From CAZVKN01 sp964627035 (GTDB taxonomy: Bacteria; Electryoneota; AABM5-125-24; Hatepunaeales; Hatepunaeaceae): DNA of 64,000 bases. Shown piece by piece: positions 55,415 through 63,954 of this stretch. Both the position numbers and the translations under genes were made by a program. Location: assembly GCA_964627035.1 (NCBI GenBank), contig CAZVKN010000005.1, positions 74,532 to 138,531 on the forward strand. Reading direction: 5' to 3'. The notes under the pieces were generated by a model, which did not search any database, was not told where the DNA came from, and worked only from the letters and a program-made list of their open reading frames with translations. Each line of letters begins with the position of its first letter. Within the stretch, counting starts at the first letter, position 1.

Positions 55415-55470
55415 CTTTGAAATATTCAATAGTTCTCTTCACTTGTCATTCCCGAGAAGCAATCTGTCAA
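55415..55470. repeat. Family 4 element fragment
   Basis: CTTTGAAATATTCA, identical to the terminal repeat at 41557, is followed by TTGTCATTCCCGAGAAGC and then stops where a family 3 repeat begins. In the 54972-55578 gap I see otherwise no gene; a frame reading upstream from the giant gene across this gap has no protein-like features. Confidence 0.55.
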
Positions 55471-55477
55471 GCGAACA

Positions 55478-55569
55478 GTTCAGAGTTCACGCTTCAGCGT
55501 GTCTTCCGGTTCAGAGTACAGGCTTCAGCCTGTGTGCGGGGAAGACAGGCTGAAGCCTGTACTCTGAAC
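55478..55569. repeat. Palindromic repeat family 3, compound copy
   Basis: GTTCAGAGTTCACGCTTCAG with palindrome CACGCTTCAGCGTG is followed by a second GTTCAGAGTACAGGCTTCAG with ACAGGCTTCAGCCTGT, and the element closes with ACAGGCTGAAGCCTGT and ACTCTGAAC. It looks like one unit inserted in or duplicated beside another. It ends just before the stop of the FtsB-like gene. Confidence 0.8.
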
Positions 55570-55578
55570 TCATATTGT

Positions 55579-55980
55579 TTACTTGCCTTTGTCATCCACA
55601 TTGACAGTCTTGTAAACCTTTTCGCCCGGCTTGATCATGCCAAGTTCACGGGCAGCAAACTCGACCGCAAAATCGTCGTTGTTACGCAATGCAGCTATCC
55701 TGCCGCTGAGGATTGAACTCTCCTCAACTAAGGAGTCACATCTCTGATGTGCCGCTGACACCGTCTGATGCAGTGCCCACGATTCAGCCAATCCGTCATC
55801 GCCGAATATGAACCAGGCAACTGCGCCGATAAGTGATACGACAACAATGAGGAAAATATGACGCCTGAACCAACCGCGGATCCCTTTGTCGCTTGACGAT
55901 TGACCCCTGCCTGCACTATTTCGGTCCGCAGATTTTGACCGGAGTTGCTGCCGGAACCTGCTCCCTGTTGCGGATGCCAT
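55579..55980 (-). CDS. FtsB/DivIC-like septum formation initiator
   Basis: A 133-residue single-pass membrane protein. A basic, Ser-rich cytoplasmic tail (about 1-38) is followed by a membrane helix (HIFLIVVVSLIGAVAWFIFG, about 40-59), a coiled-coil segment (HQTVSAAHQRCDSLVEESSI) and ARELGMIKPGEKVYKT, the hallmark end of the FtsB/DivIC family, which bridges FtsQ and FtsL in the divisome. The reading frame begins inside the 3' end of eno, and there is no in-frame ATG after the eno stop. AAGGAG lies 10 nt before the ATG at 55980 (another ATG at 55989 is too close). The overlap with eno is about 65 nt. Confidence 0.85.
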   Translation of the reverse strand: MASATGSRFRQQLRSKSADRNSAGRGQSSSDKGIRGWFRRHIFLIVVVSLIGAVAWFIFGDDGLAESWALHQTVSAAHQRCDSLVEESSILSGRIAALRNNDDFAVEFAARELGMIKPGEKVYKTVNVDDKGK

Positions 55981-57241
55981 AGATCGCATTCTCCTTTAAT
56001 TCACCTTCAATTCGCAATAATTGATTGTATTTGCATATCCTGTCGGTACGGCTTGCGGATCCGGTTTTGATCTGACCGACTCCGGTAGCCACCGCCAAAT
56101 CTGCGATCATCGTATCTTCCGTCTCACCGGATCTGTGAGAAATTACAGCCGTGTAACCGTTCTTTTTGGCGAGGTTGATCGCATCAAGCGTCTCGCTGAC
56201 AGTTCCGATCTGATTGAGTTTAATAAGGATGCTGTTCGCCACACCCCGCTCGATCCCATCCTGCAGCCTGTCAACATTGGTCACGAAGATGTCATCACCG
56301 ACTAATTGTACTTTATCTTTCAATTTAGATGTAAGCTGCTCCCAACCGTCCCAATCATCCTCATCTAAACCGTCCTCGAGAGATACAATCGAATATTTAT
56401 CGATCATGTCAACATAATAATCAACCATCTCTGCTGATGACTTTTTCTTGTTCTCAGATTCAAGGTAGTAAATAGACTCTTCCTTTAGGTAGAATTCACT
56501 TGCCGCCACATCCAATGAATATGAAATCTGCTCACCGGGTTTGTATCCGGCATTATTAATCGCTATTTCAATCAGATCCAATGCCTCTGTATTTGATCCC
56601 AAATTCGGTGCAAATCCACCTTCATCTCCGACAGAAGTCGCAAGACCTTTCTCGTGCAGCACCTTCTTAAGATGATGAAATACTTCAACTCCGGCTTGGA
56701 GACCTTTTGTAAATGATCTGAATCCATGTGGTACAATCATGAACTCTTGAATGTCTACACTGTTATCAGCGTGTGAACCGCCATTCAGGATGTTCATCAT
56801 CGGTACCGGCATCACGTAAGCATCAACACCACCAAGATATCTGTATAGCGGCAATCCGGTTGCTGCTGCTGCTGCTTTGCAAACAGCCATTGATACTGCA
56901 AGAATGGCATTAGCACCAAGCCTTGATTTGTTAGGTGTCCCATCCAACTTGCAGAGCAAGCGGTCGATACCACTCTGATCAGTCGCATCCAGTCCAAGAA
57001 GTTCCGGTGCGATAACCTCGTTAATATTCTTAACTGCTTTCAGGACTCCTTTGCCCATATAACGAGTTGGGTGAAACTCTTTATCCCTCAATTCATTGGC
57101 TTCATGAACACCGGTAGAGGCACCTGATGGAACGGCAGCACGACCATAAGAACCATCATGAAGATAAACGTCGGCTTCAACCGTGGGATTCCCGCGGGAA
57201 TCGAGAATCTCGCGGGCGAGGATCTTTTTAATTTTTGGCAT
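55916..57241 (-). CDS. eno: Enolase
   Basis: A 441-residue enolase, converting 2-phosphoglycerate to phosphoenolpyruvate in glycolysis. Family segments are present throughout: AREILDSRGNPTVEADV, SGASTGVHEANELRD, GANAILAVSMAVCKAAA, GGSHADNSVDIQEFMI, SVGDEGGFAPN, VSLEDGLDEDDW, LIKLNQIGTVSET (catalytic Lys) and SHRSGETEDTMIADLAVA. The length is normal. The gene order eno then ftsB-like is common in bacteria (enolase precedes ftsB in many genomes), and here the two overlap. Confidence 0.98.
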   Translation of the reverse strand: MPKIKKILAREILDSRGNPTVEADVYLHDGSYGRAAVPSGASTGVHEANELRDKEFHPTRYMGKGVLKAVKNINEVIAPELLGLDATDQSGIDRLLCKLDGTPNKSRLGANAILAVSMAVCKAAAAATGLPLYRYLGGVDAYVMPVPMMNILNGGSHADNSVDIQEFMIVPHGFRSFTKGLQAGVEVFHHLKKVLHEKGLATSVGDEGGFAPNLGSNTEALDLIEIAINNAGYKPGEQISYSLDVAASEFYLKEESIYYLESENKKKSSAEMVDYYVDMIDKYSIVSLEDGLDEDDWDGWEQLTSKLKDKVQLVGDDIFVTNVDRLQDGIERGVANSILIKLNQIGTVSETLDAINLAKKNGYTAVISHRSGETEDTMIADLAVATGVGQIKTGSASRTDRICKYNQLLRIEGELKENAIYGIRNREQVPAATPVKICGPK

Positions 57242-57367
57242 TTTTGGTCTGAATTGTTTTTAATGGCTTTTTAACAAGGACATACATGATAAGCAGGATA
57301 AGAAGCTGTGTCAATCCTCGTTTGAAAATTCGCTGTGTTGGATGTGAAGTTAACACTCTACTATCTT

Positions 57368-57396
57368 GTAGTCGTGGTTGTCTCAACCACGACTAC
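57368..57396. repeat. Palindromic repeat family 1, half unit
   Basis: GTAGTCGTGGTTG-TCT-CAACCACGACTAC, a perfect 13-bp-arm hairpin and the left half of the full family 1 unit. It lies between eno and the zinc-ribbon gene. Confidence 0.8.
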
Positions 57397-57423
57397 AGTT
57401 GACTATGACAATGCAAGCCGGAA

Positions 57424-57801
57424 TCATCCATCAATATCATCATCGTCCATGTTCATCTCCGGCATCTCTTCAATGATCGGCTCAATAATTGCGTAAGCCT
57501 GATCCAGATCCGGCTCCATGACAAATACCGGGGTATCCCCTCCTATGTAACCCCCGCCGCTGATTCCGTATGCTCCGCTGAGGAACGTTGACCGGGAATA
57601 TGAAGGAATGCCTTCGTTGTGCAGCATCTCCACCGCCATCTGAGCGTAGATTGGTCCTTGAAAGTAGTGCAGCTCAACCCATTCAGCGTCTTCGTAATCC
57701 TCCGACATCTCAATAGGTTCCTCCTGAATCAAATCTACCTCGCATTCAGGACAGACCTCTTCAGTCTCGAATTCTTCGCGGCATTTTGGACAGTACGGCA
57801 T
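57424..57801 (-). CDS. Zinc-ribbon protein with DUF2007-like domain
   Basis: A 125-residue protein. Cys4 zinc ribbon: MPYCPKCREEF and EEVCPECEVDL give two CxxC pairs (residues 4, 7, 16 and 19). The rest resembles DUF2007: YFQGPIYAQMAVEMLHNEGIPSYSRS, then a Gly-rich turn and TPVFVMEPDLDQAYAIIEPI. Such proteins are called putative signal-transducing proteins in this phylum-level group; their role is unknown. The C-terminal tail is Asp/Met-rich. The start is the only ATG. A structured region with a terminator lies upstream on the same strand. Confidence 0.8.
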   Translation of the reverse strand: MPYCPKCREEFETEEVCPECEVDLIQEEPIEMSEDYEDAEWVELHYFQGPIYAQMAVEMLHNEGIPSYSRSTFLSGAYGISGGGYIGGDTPVFVMEPDLDQAYAIIEPIIEEMPEMNMDDDDIDG

Positions 57802-57971
57802 TAAGTTTAACCTCGAACTTAATTATTTACCGGTTAAAAGCTAATCCTGTAAAGGTTGTACGACCGCATACCGGCAATATTCATGGTCGTGAACTGAGTT
57901 TATATATACATTTACATTGCGAAAGGCAAGACATTATACCGATTCTTTTTGAAAAACATGCTATAAAAAGT

Positions 57972-57999
57972 AAAAACGACCCTGCTTACGCAGGGTCGT
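57972..57999 (-). terminator. Intrinsic terminator facing the zinc-ribbon gene
   Basis: A perfect 10-bp stem (ACGACCCTGC / GCAGGGTCGT, loop of 4) followed on the minus strand by TTTTAC. It stands upstream of the zinc-ribbon gene, about 170 nt before its ATG, with no minus-strand gene before it, so it must end a short transcript or act as an attenuator. Confidence 0.75.
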
Positions 58000-58100
58000 C
58001 CTTATATTAGGGAGGTAACATGTTGTGAAAGCAGTGCTGCGATCCACATGTTACAAGCTTTAACCTGATAATTATCGCAAAGTTCCCGAATTGTGGGACA
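57976..58100 (-). ncRNA. Possible small RNA or leader
   Basis: Between hemW and the zinc-ribbon gene no protein fits. The minus strand carries a long inverted repeat (GTAACATGT at 58054-58046 and ACATGTTAC at 58023-58015, around 22 nt that can fold further with GCAGCACTGC), then 15 nt, then the strong terminator. Both elements on one strand suggest a small structured transcript of about 100 nt. I do not recognise it as SRP, 6S or tmRNA. On the plus strand GGGAGGTAAC precedes ATG-TTG-TGA, a two-codon frame, which is an alternative reading as a leader. Confidence 0.35.
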
Positions 58101-58113
58101 AGACAACTATTTT

Positions 58114-58141
58114 GTAGTCGTGGTTGTCTCAACCACGACGT
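58114..58141. repeat. Palindromic repeat family 1, half unit
   Basis: GTAGTCGTGGTTGTCTCAAC followed by CACGACGT, the left half of a family 1 unit; the right half is missing. It ends 15 nt before the hemW ATG, in the place where a ribosome-binding site would be expected. Confidence 0.75.
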
Positions 58142-58155
58142 CAGCAGTTAGAAAC

Positions 58156-59343
58156 ATGAACCGATTTGCACTCTACATACATTACCCGTTCTGCTCGTCA
58201 AAATGTCCATACTGTGGGTTTGCATCCGATGTCGGGCAAGGCGACCAATCTCAGCAATACTGCAGCCAGTTACTGAACGAGCTAAGATTCCGCTCTCAAC
58301 AGGATCCTTGGATGGATGGGACATTGCTTTCTATCTATATAGGAGGAGGAACACCTTCGCTGATGTCAGCTACTCAGGTTGATAGTTTGATTGATGAAAT
58401 TGGAAGCTGTTTCAGCTTTTCGGATGACATCGAGATTACCATAGAGGCAAATCCGGGATCCGTAGAGGCGGACAAATTCAGATCGTTTCGCCGAGCAGGA
58501 ATTAACAGGCTCTCTATCGGTGCACAGAGCTTTCAACCTAAGGAACTCCAAATGCTCGGCAGGCAGCATTCAGTGGATGACACTGTCCAATCGGTCAACA
58601 AGGGACGTGATGCAGGATTTGACAGCATCTCGTTGGATCTGATATATGGTATCCCACAAAGGAATCAAAACTCGGGACAGAGTATAGAATCCTTTGCCGA
58701 TAGTGTCCGAAAAACTGTCGAATTGGACATTGACCATTTGTCTGCATACACACTTACAATTGAACAGAATACTCCATTTGAATCTTATGTAGAATCAGGC
58801 AGCTTATCCGCTCCAGATCCGGACTTTGCAGCGGAACAGTACGAAGCATTGGTCTCTGTTATGAGTGAAGCAGGATATGAGCATTATGAGCTGACCAACT
58901 TCGCCAAGCCGGGTATGCATTCACGTCATAATTACGCTTACTGGAAACGCACACCATATCTTGGACTTGGGCTCGGTGCGCACAGTTTTAACGGCGAGAG
59001 ACGCTTTTGGAATGGACGCAACTTGAATGAATACTTAGCCAAGAATTCATCAACTGCGGATCTGGCAGTCGGTTCTGAGACCATTTCTGCAAGGCAAGCG
59101 ATTGAAGAAGAGATATACCTATCGCTGCGGATCCGTAACGGTTTACAGGTGACGGACAAGATCGCGAGTGAGCTACCACATATTCAAGATAGTCTCATCA
59201 CTTTGACAGATGCCGGTTTTATCTTTGAACAAAATGAGAGATGGCACATTCCTGAAGCAAAATGGCTGCTACTCGATGAAGTTGTACTGCGCCTGCTTGA
59301 AGTCAATGATAACAGGCATGATCAGTTGCCAACCGAGCGATGA
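58156..59343 (+). CDS. hemW: Radical SAM heme chaperone HemW
   Basis: A 395-residue radical SAM protein. The cluster-binding motif is CSSKCPYC (Cys13, Cys17, Cys20), the CxxxCxxC of the HemN/HemW family, preceded by LYIHYPF. GGGTPSLM, SIGAQSFQPKELQMLGRQHS, DLIYGIP and HLSAYTLTIEQNTPF are typical, and the C-terminal HemW part (YWKRTPYLGLGLGAHSF) is present. HemW inserts heme into respiratory enzymes; it is distinguished from HemN oxidase by the lack of the long N-terminal tail that HemN carries. The start at 58156 directly precedes the family's N-terminus; upstream codons fall in a repeat. There is no clear Shine-Dalgarno sequence. Confidence 0.92.
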   Translation: MNRFALYIHYPFCSSKCPYCGFASDVGQGDQSQQYCSQLLNELRFRSQQDPWMDGTLLSIYIGGGTPSLMSATQVDSLIDEIGSCFSFSDDIEITIEANPGSVEADKFRSFRRAGINRLSIGAQSFQPKELQMLGRQHSVDDTVQSVNKGRDAGFDSISLDLIYGIPQRNQNSGQSIESFADSVRKTVELDIDHLSAYTLTIEQNTPFESYVESGSLSAPDPDFAAEQYEALVSVMSEAGYEHYELTNFAKPGMHSRHNYAYWKRTPYLGLGLGAHSFNGERRFWNGRNLNEYLAKNSSTADLAVGSETISARQAIEEEIYLSLRIRNGLQVTDKIASELPHIQDSLITLTDAGFIFEQNERWHIPEAKWLLLDEVVLRLLEVNDNRHDQLPTER

Positions 59344-59383
59344 AAAACTATATTCAGGTGTAATTGATATTATCGGACAAGCA

Positions 59384-60556
59384 ATGCCCAAAAAGAAACC
59401 TACAACTGAAAAGAGATCTGCAGCAGCAAAGCCTGCAATAGCGGAAGATCCGAAGCGGACATTAAGACTTTTTACTTATGTCGTTCTGATCCTCCTCGCC
59501 TGCATGACAGCCGGAGGCGAATTCCTCGATCAGGCAAAATCGGAATTTATCTCTCCCGCTCCGGAACGGAAGCTAAGCAACTACCTGCGCAATTTAAAGA
59601 AGACACGCGGTGACACGGAAGTTTATCTATATAAAGGGAAGGAACCTGGTGGAACTGCACTGATTCTCGGAGGCACTCACCCCAACGAACCGGCATCCAT
59701 GGTAACTGCTGTACTGCTTGCGGAAAATATCCGCGTCACTCAAGGAACAGTTATTGTCATCACTCGTGCCAACAACTCCGGCTTTACCGCAACCGAGCCA
59801 CAGGAGGGGTATCCAAGCAAATTCACCATCGAATCACGTAGCAAACGAAAACGCAGTTTCAGAATCGGTTCAAGGTTCACCAATATTCTCGACGGATGGC
59901 CCGATCCGACTGTTTACGAGCATCACCCGTCCCGTCAGGTACTGTCCGGCAATGAAACCCGCAACCTGAACCGCGCCTATCCGGGGAAGGCTAACGGTAC
60001 ACTAACTGAGCGCATCGCTTATGCCATCACTGAACTGATCCGACAGGAGAAGGTTGATCTTGTGATTGATTTGCATGAAGCCGCCCCTGAGTATCCGGTG
60101 ATCAATGCGGTTGTCGCTCATGAGAGTGCGATGGATGTCGCTGCAATTGCTACCATGGACTTGCAGATGCTCGGTCTGGATTTTCGTCTTGAGCCGTCCC
60201 CGTCCAACTTTCACGGTCTGTCGCACCGTGAACTCGGCGATGCGACCTCGGCGTATGCGCTGCTGATGGAGTCTGCGGGTGCTCTTCAGGGTAGATTAAG
60301 AGGCAAGACAGACAAAGAGCTGGTAACGAAGAGCATTGACCCGGTATATCACAAGGCGGATCAATTGGGCAGGCTGTGCGTTGACTTTCCTGAAGAGGGG
60401 ATCCCGCTTGAAGTGCGAGTCGGCAGGCATCTTGAGGGGATCAAGCGGATCTGTGCGGCGATGACCGAGTTTGAGCCGGGCAAGGCAGTTTCATTCAGCC
60501 GGGTGCCGGGATACGAAGAGGTTATGGAGCACGGGGTGGGGTTTTATTTGAAGTAG
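59384..60556 (+). CDS. Membrane-anchored succinylglutamate desuccinylase/aspartoacylase-like protein
   Basis: A 390-residue protein of the M14 aspartoacylase/succinylglutamate desuccinylase group. A lysine-rich tail and one membrane helix (28-46; LRLFTYVVLILLACMT) anchor it. Zinc ligands are His99 and Glu102 in GGTHPNEP and a later His in VIDLHEAAPEYP, with NRAYPGK between. Known members remove acyl groups from amino acids or trim peptides; this one probably acts outside the inner membrane. The ATG at 59384 sits 40 nt after hemW with a weak GGA upstream, so the two may be co-transcribed. A frame opening earlier overlaps hemW and is not protein-like. The substrate is unknown. Confidence 0.8.
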   Translation: MPKKKPTTEKRSAAAKPAIAEDPKRTLRLFTYVVLILLACMTAGGEFLDQAKSEFISPAPERKLSNYLRNLKKTRGDTEVYLYKGKEPGGTALILGGTHPNEPASMVTAVLLAENIRVTQGTVIVITRANNSGFTATEPQEGYPSKFTIESRSKRKRSFRIGSRFTNILDGWPDPTVYEHHPSRQVLSGNETRNLNRAYPGKANGTLTERIAYAITELIRQEKVDLVIDLHEAAPEYPVINAVVAHESAMDVAAIATMDLQMLGLDFRLEPSPSNFHGLSHRELGDATSAYALLMESAGALQGRLRGKTDKELVTKSIDPVYHKADQLGRLCVDFPEEGIPLEVRVGRHLEGIKRICAAMTEFEPGKAVSFSRVPGYEEVMEHGVGFYLK

Positions 60557-60564
60557 CATTGCGG

Positions 60565-60585
60565 TGTCAACCCGCCGCGGTTGAC
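60565..60585. repeat. Family 2 hairpin B remnant
   Basis: TGTCAACC-CGCCGCG-GTTGAC only; the second hairpin and both terminal repeats are absent. Confidence 0.6.
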
Positions 60586-60623
60586 CGATGAGGATTCTCA
60601 GCAGATGAAGCGGATTAAGCAGA

Positions 60624-60702
60624 TTTCTCACCACCAAGACACCAAGTCACCAAGAAAAACATAAACCTGTTATCTTGGTGTATTTGTGACTTAGTGGTAA
60701 AT
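60624..60702. repeat. Inverted repeat of the CACCAAGACACCAAG type
   Basis: The left arm CACCACCAAGACACCAAG and the right arm CTTGGTGTATTTGTGACTTA-GTGGT are imperfect complements around a short AT-rich centre. Sequences of this type are dispersed in many unrelated bacterial genomes. It lies between two convergent genes and may form a terminator-like hairpin. Confidence 0.6.
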
Positions 60703-60740
60703 CTTTCTTATCTTAGACAGGGCAAATACAAGATTCGCCC

Positions 60741-63700
60741 CTACCGCACCAGTACTAACTTCTGCGAAACCCGCTGTTCCGTAGAATTCAGCCTGACAAA
60801 ATACAGCCCACTTGTCAGTTCACTCCCATCCACTATCATACTCCATACACCTGCCGGACGGACTCCTGAGAACAACGTCATAACCTGCCGACCGGAGATG
60901 TCATAAAGCCCGAGATCAAGATGCGTCTCGGTCGGTAAGTGGTAGCTGATGCTGGTTTGGGAGTTGAACGGATTGGGGTGGATGCTTTCAATACGAAATT
61001 CGTCTGGTAATGCTTTATCAGCCTGTTTGACATCAGCCGGATGGTGAACCATTAAATGTTGGAGATGATAATTGTGATGGTTCTGATCTCCACCCATACA
61101 AACTAACAAACCATTATTATCTGCTGCTGCAATTGGGCTAATATACTCTCGGAAATAATTACCAAAGATCTCTACACCGTCCGAGTCCCATCCTTCAGAC
61201 AGGTCTCCATTTGCCTCAAAGTGTAATGCAAAACTCTTTTGAGAGTAATCAATCAAGTTTATCCTTTCCCAAGAGATCCACAATCCTCCCACACCATCAG
61301 CGTTACCAATGAAATGTCGATCAAGATGACCTTCCGGTGTATCAAGAGTGAATCCATCTTCCCCTATGATACGATCACCTTCAATTGTAATACCTTGAAT
61401 GGGAAGGATCAGCAGATTCTCTCTGAAAAAATGTATATCCCGCAGAGGGACAGCCCATATATTATTATTGCTTATAATGAGATCGAACTCAAATTCGCGC
61501 TGGCGGATATTGCCTTGTAAAGGCTCTGAATAAAATGAAAGTGAGTCTGTTATGCCTTCTCCATCAGGATCAACTTTTTCAATCCATACAAACGCATCGT
61601 ATTCTTCATTGTTTACGTATGATGATCTGCTGTACGCTAACAGAACACAATCGTCATCACTTATTGCGGTTCCAAACAGAGACACATCATCTTCCCAACT
61701 GTCATATTGCCATCTTGTGAGAAACGGTTCTTCCCAAATAGGTTGCCCGTTCAAATCAAACTTATCGACATAAACATTTTCTTCATTTTCGTCTCTGATA
61801 ACGTAGATAAACTCATCAGCAAACACAATCCGGAGCATTTCGCTATTCTCAAAAGAAACGTTCCATTCAACTTCCTGCGACTCAAGGTCAATCCAGTAGA
61901 GCACGGGATTTGTGTACCATATTGAATCGCTAAAATAATGATCAATAACAATTGTAGTGTGATTGCCGTCTGGTGAGGGTATAAGTTCCCTTGGATAATC
62001 ACGGTCACTTTGCTCTATAACATCCATCGTCCATTGGATATCACCATTAAGATCAAGAGCTGTTAATTCTAAAGGATTTGGCTCATCAGTAATATCGTTT
62101 CGCCAACAGACTAATATATTATTCTCGGCTTGTGCAACCCGATGAGGCATTGTGGAGTATTCATATTGTTCATTCTCAAATTCGATCAGGTTTTCTCCAT
62201 TTGGATCACCGATTATGTTGCCCTGATCATCTAATGTTTGAATCTTGAATGATCTATAACTTTTGCCAAATATTTTATAATTACCATCCTGATCTAACCA
62301 AACATGGGATGCTCCCAAAGAGCGAACAGGTACACCAATCTCCATGTTCCCGTCTTGGACAGGTTCGCCATCTTCGCTGTAACGGTTGAGAGAGAAAGGA
62401 GGGACAGGTCTAAGAGAATTTAATCGTTCTCCAGCTAACCAGAAACCTCCATCAGGCACCGCAGTCATGTAGAGTGGTTTCCCCATATTATCGATGACGA
62501 CAGGTTCATCCCACAAAAGCTCCCCATCAGAAGACAATCCAAAAACTTCACACCAATATGGATCCCCAGTCAATCCAACCGGTATAATTAAATTCCCATC
62601 TGTTGTCTCAACCATCTCAGAATAACTCATCATATACAGATACTGTTGATCTTCATCACGCAACAAAATACCTTCATTGCCCCAGAGCAATTCATTACTT
62701 TCAGAATCGTAAATGTTAACATTGGAAGAACTGAAATCATTCGACCGAATAGCGTAATGAAATAAGATGTTCCCGTTTTGCAGTTTCAGATATTTTATTG
62801 GATCAGGTCTATTTGATATTGGATGAATAAATTCTTCTCCTCGTAGGCTCCAGTCATTATCTAATATGCATAGCCCATACTCTTGCTGATCCCAATACCG
62901 ACAAATTATCCCATTTTCGATAGGCATATAGAAGTGACCACGACTTATGTAATGCCCTTCAGGAAGGTTTTCAACCACTGGAGCTTGATATTCATCCCAC
63001 AACCTCTCCCCATCGTAATTGTAGTGATTGAGACCGCTAATATCCAGACGTTGTTCATCATCTGTTCGACCGAAAACGCTACACCAAAATCCACCTGCCT
63101 CATCTGGTTTAGCACTGGTAATAGTCAATTCTGCCATTAGTTGTTCGTAATGCCAATCCCAATCATCCCGAAGTTCTCCATCAAAATTGATAGCAAACAA
63201 ACCGTTGCGGGTTATGTAGTAACATCCTCCTTCTTCATCAGGAACAACAATCTCGTCAACGTTACCTGCACCTGCGAGGACATTGTTTGCTTTGGGTGCA
63301 AATCCACACTCGTCAATATCTTGAGCTTGTTGTCCCCACTGAATTTCACCCTCTGAATTAAATTTTTGAACGAACAATAACGCTGTAGTTGAATCATCAC
63401 GGTGCACGCTGAACCAAGCAATATAGATATTGCCCTCAGTGTCAATTCCTGTCGCACCATTTGAGGCAACGAACAGATCATTGTCACTGAGTTGAAGCGG
63501 GTTGTCATAAACAGTTGAACCATCACCATTCACGATTTGAATATAGATCTGTCGGTCACCATCCTCGATTTGATTTGAGCTCCAACTTCTCAACACCTGT
63601 CTGCCGTCATTGAGTGGGAACATACCGTGAAAATGAACCGAGGCTCGAGACCAGTAGTATGCTCCATCTTCACCAAATTGGCGATACGGTTCAGCGTTTA

Positions 63701-63764
63701 GGGAGGAAATGGTTGTAGCTAATACGGTAAGTGTAATAATGGTAAATAGAATAATACGAAACAT
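60741..63764 (-). CDS. Secreted WD/PQQ-like protein with T9SS sorting domain
   Basis: A 1007-residue exported protein. A signal peptide (about 1-24; FTIITLTVLATTISSLNA) is followed by about 880 residues of repeated beta-blade-like motifs, for example GNIYIAWFSVHRDD, GGFWCSVFGRT, GNLIIPVGLTGD and NGDIQWTMD, resembling concatenated WD40/PQQ-like propellers. The T9SS sorting domain closes the protein (about 925-1007; SIHPNPFNSQTSISYHL, YDISGRQVM, ending LVLVR). The ATG at 63764 has GGAG 7 nt upstream; an ATG four codons earlier does not. No enzymatic motif. It appears to be transcribed alone. Confidence 0.85.
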   Translation of the reverse strand: MFRIILFTIITLTVLATTISSLNAEPYRQFGEDGAYYWSRASVHFHGMFPLNDGRQVLRSWSSNQIEDGDRQIYIQIVNGDGSTVYDNPLQLSDNDLFVASNGATGIDTEGNIYIAWFSVHRDDSTTALLFVQKFNSEGEIQWGQQAQDIDECGFAPKANNVLAGAGNVDEIVVPDEEGGCYYITRNGLFAINFDGELRDDWDWHYEQLMAELTITSAKPDEAGGFWCSVFGRTDDEQRLDISGLNHYNYDGERLWDEYQAPVVENLPEGHYISRGHFYMPIENGIICRYWDQQEYGLCILDNDWSLRGEEFIHPISNRPDPIKYLKLQNGNILFHYAIRSNDFSSSNVNIYDSESNELLWGNEGILLRDEDQQYLYMMSYSEMVETTDGNLIIPVGLTGDPYWCEVFGLSSDGELLWDEPVVIDNMGKPLYMTAVPDGGFWLAGERLNSLRPVPPFSLNRYSEDGEPVQDGNMEIGVPVRSLGASHVWLDQDGNYKIFGKSYRSFKIQTLDDQGNIIGDPNGENLIEFENEQYEYSTMPHRVAQAENNILVCWRNDITDEPNPLELTALDLNGDIQWTMDVIEQSDRDYPRELIPSPDGNHTTIVIDHYFSDSIWYTNPVLYWIDLESQEVEWNVSFENSEMLRIVFADEFIYVIRDENEENVYVDKFDLNGQPIWEEPFLTRWQYDSWEDDVSLFGTAISDDDCVLLAYSRSSYVNNEEYDAFVWIEKVDPDGEGITDSLSFYSEPLQGNIRQREFEFDLIISNNNIWAVPLRDIHFFRENLLILPIQGITIEGDRIIGEDGFTLDTPEGHLDRHFIGNADGVGGLWISWERINLIDYSQKSFALHFEANGDLSEGWDSDGVEIFGNYFREYISPIAAADNNGLLVCMGGDQNHHNYHLQHLMVHHPADVKQADKALPDEFRIESIHPNPFNSQTSISYHLPTETHLDLGLYDISGRQVMTLFSGVRPAGVWSMIVDGSELTSGLYFVRLNSTEQRVSQKLVLVR

Positions 63765-63899
63765 GATAATCTCCATAATAATTCGGGAACAGACTAAACT
63801 CTATATAAAAGGAATATAAACAGAAATCATAGAATTACAAGAGAGCGAATTCTCAACAGATTTAGTAATTTAGTGATTCCAGCGGATTGAACGGATTAG

Positions 63900-63954
63900 T
63901 TTAGAGTTCAACCTTTAGGTTGGGAAAAGACACGCTGAAGCGTGAACTCTGAAC
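63900..63954. repeat. Palindromic repeat family 3
   Basis: Left TTTAGAGTTCAACCTTTAGG with stem AACCT-TT-AGGTT, then the palindrome CACGCTGAAGCGTG and the end ACTCTGAAC. It is the uninterrupted counterpart of the split copy at 22683-22872. The rest of 63777-64000 holds only a diverged hairpin (63967-63984). Confidence 0.8.

Noticed and set aside
55222..55716. A plus-strand frame of 164 codons over the repeat-rich gap
   Set aside because: It is built from dispersed repeats and runs antisense into the FtsB-like gene; no domain is visible.
57972..58060. SRP RNA, 6S RNA or tmRNA at the structured gap
   Set aside because: None of the conserved core sequences of these RNAs was recognisable; only a generic possible ncRNA is kept.
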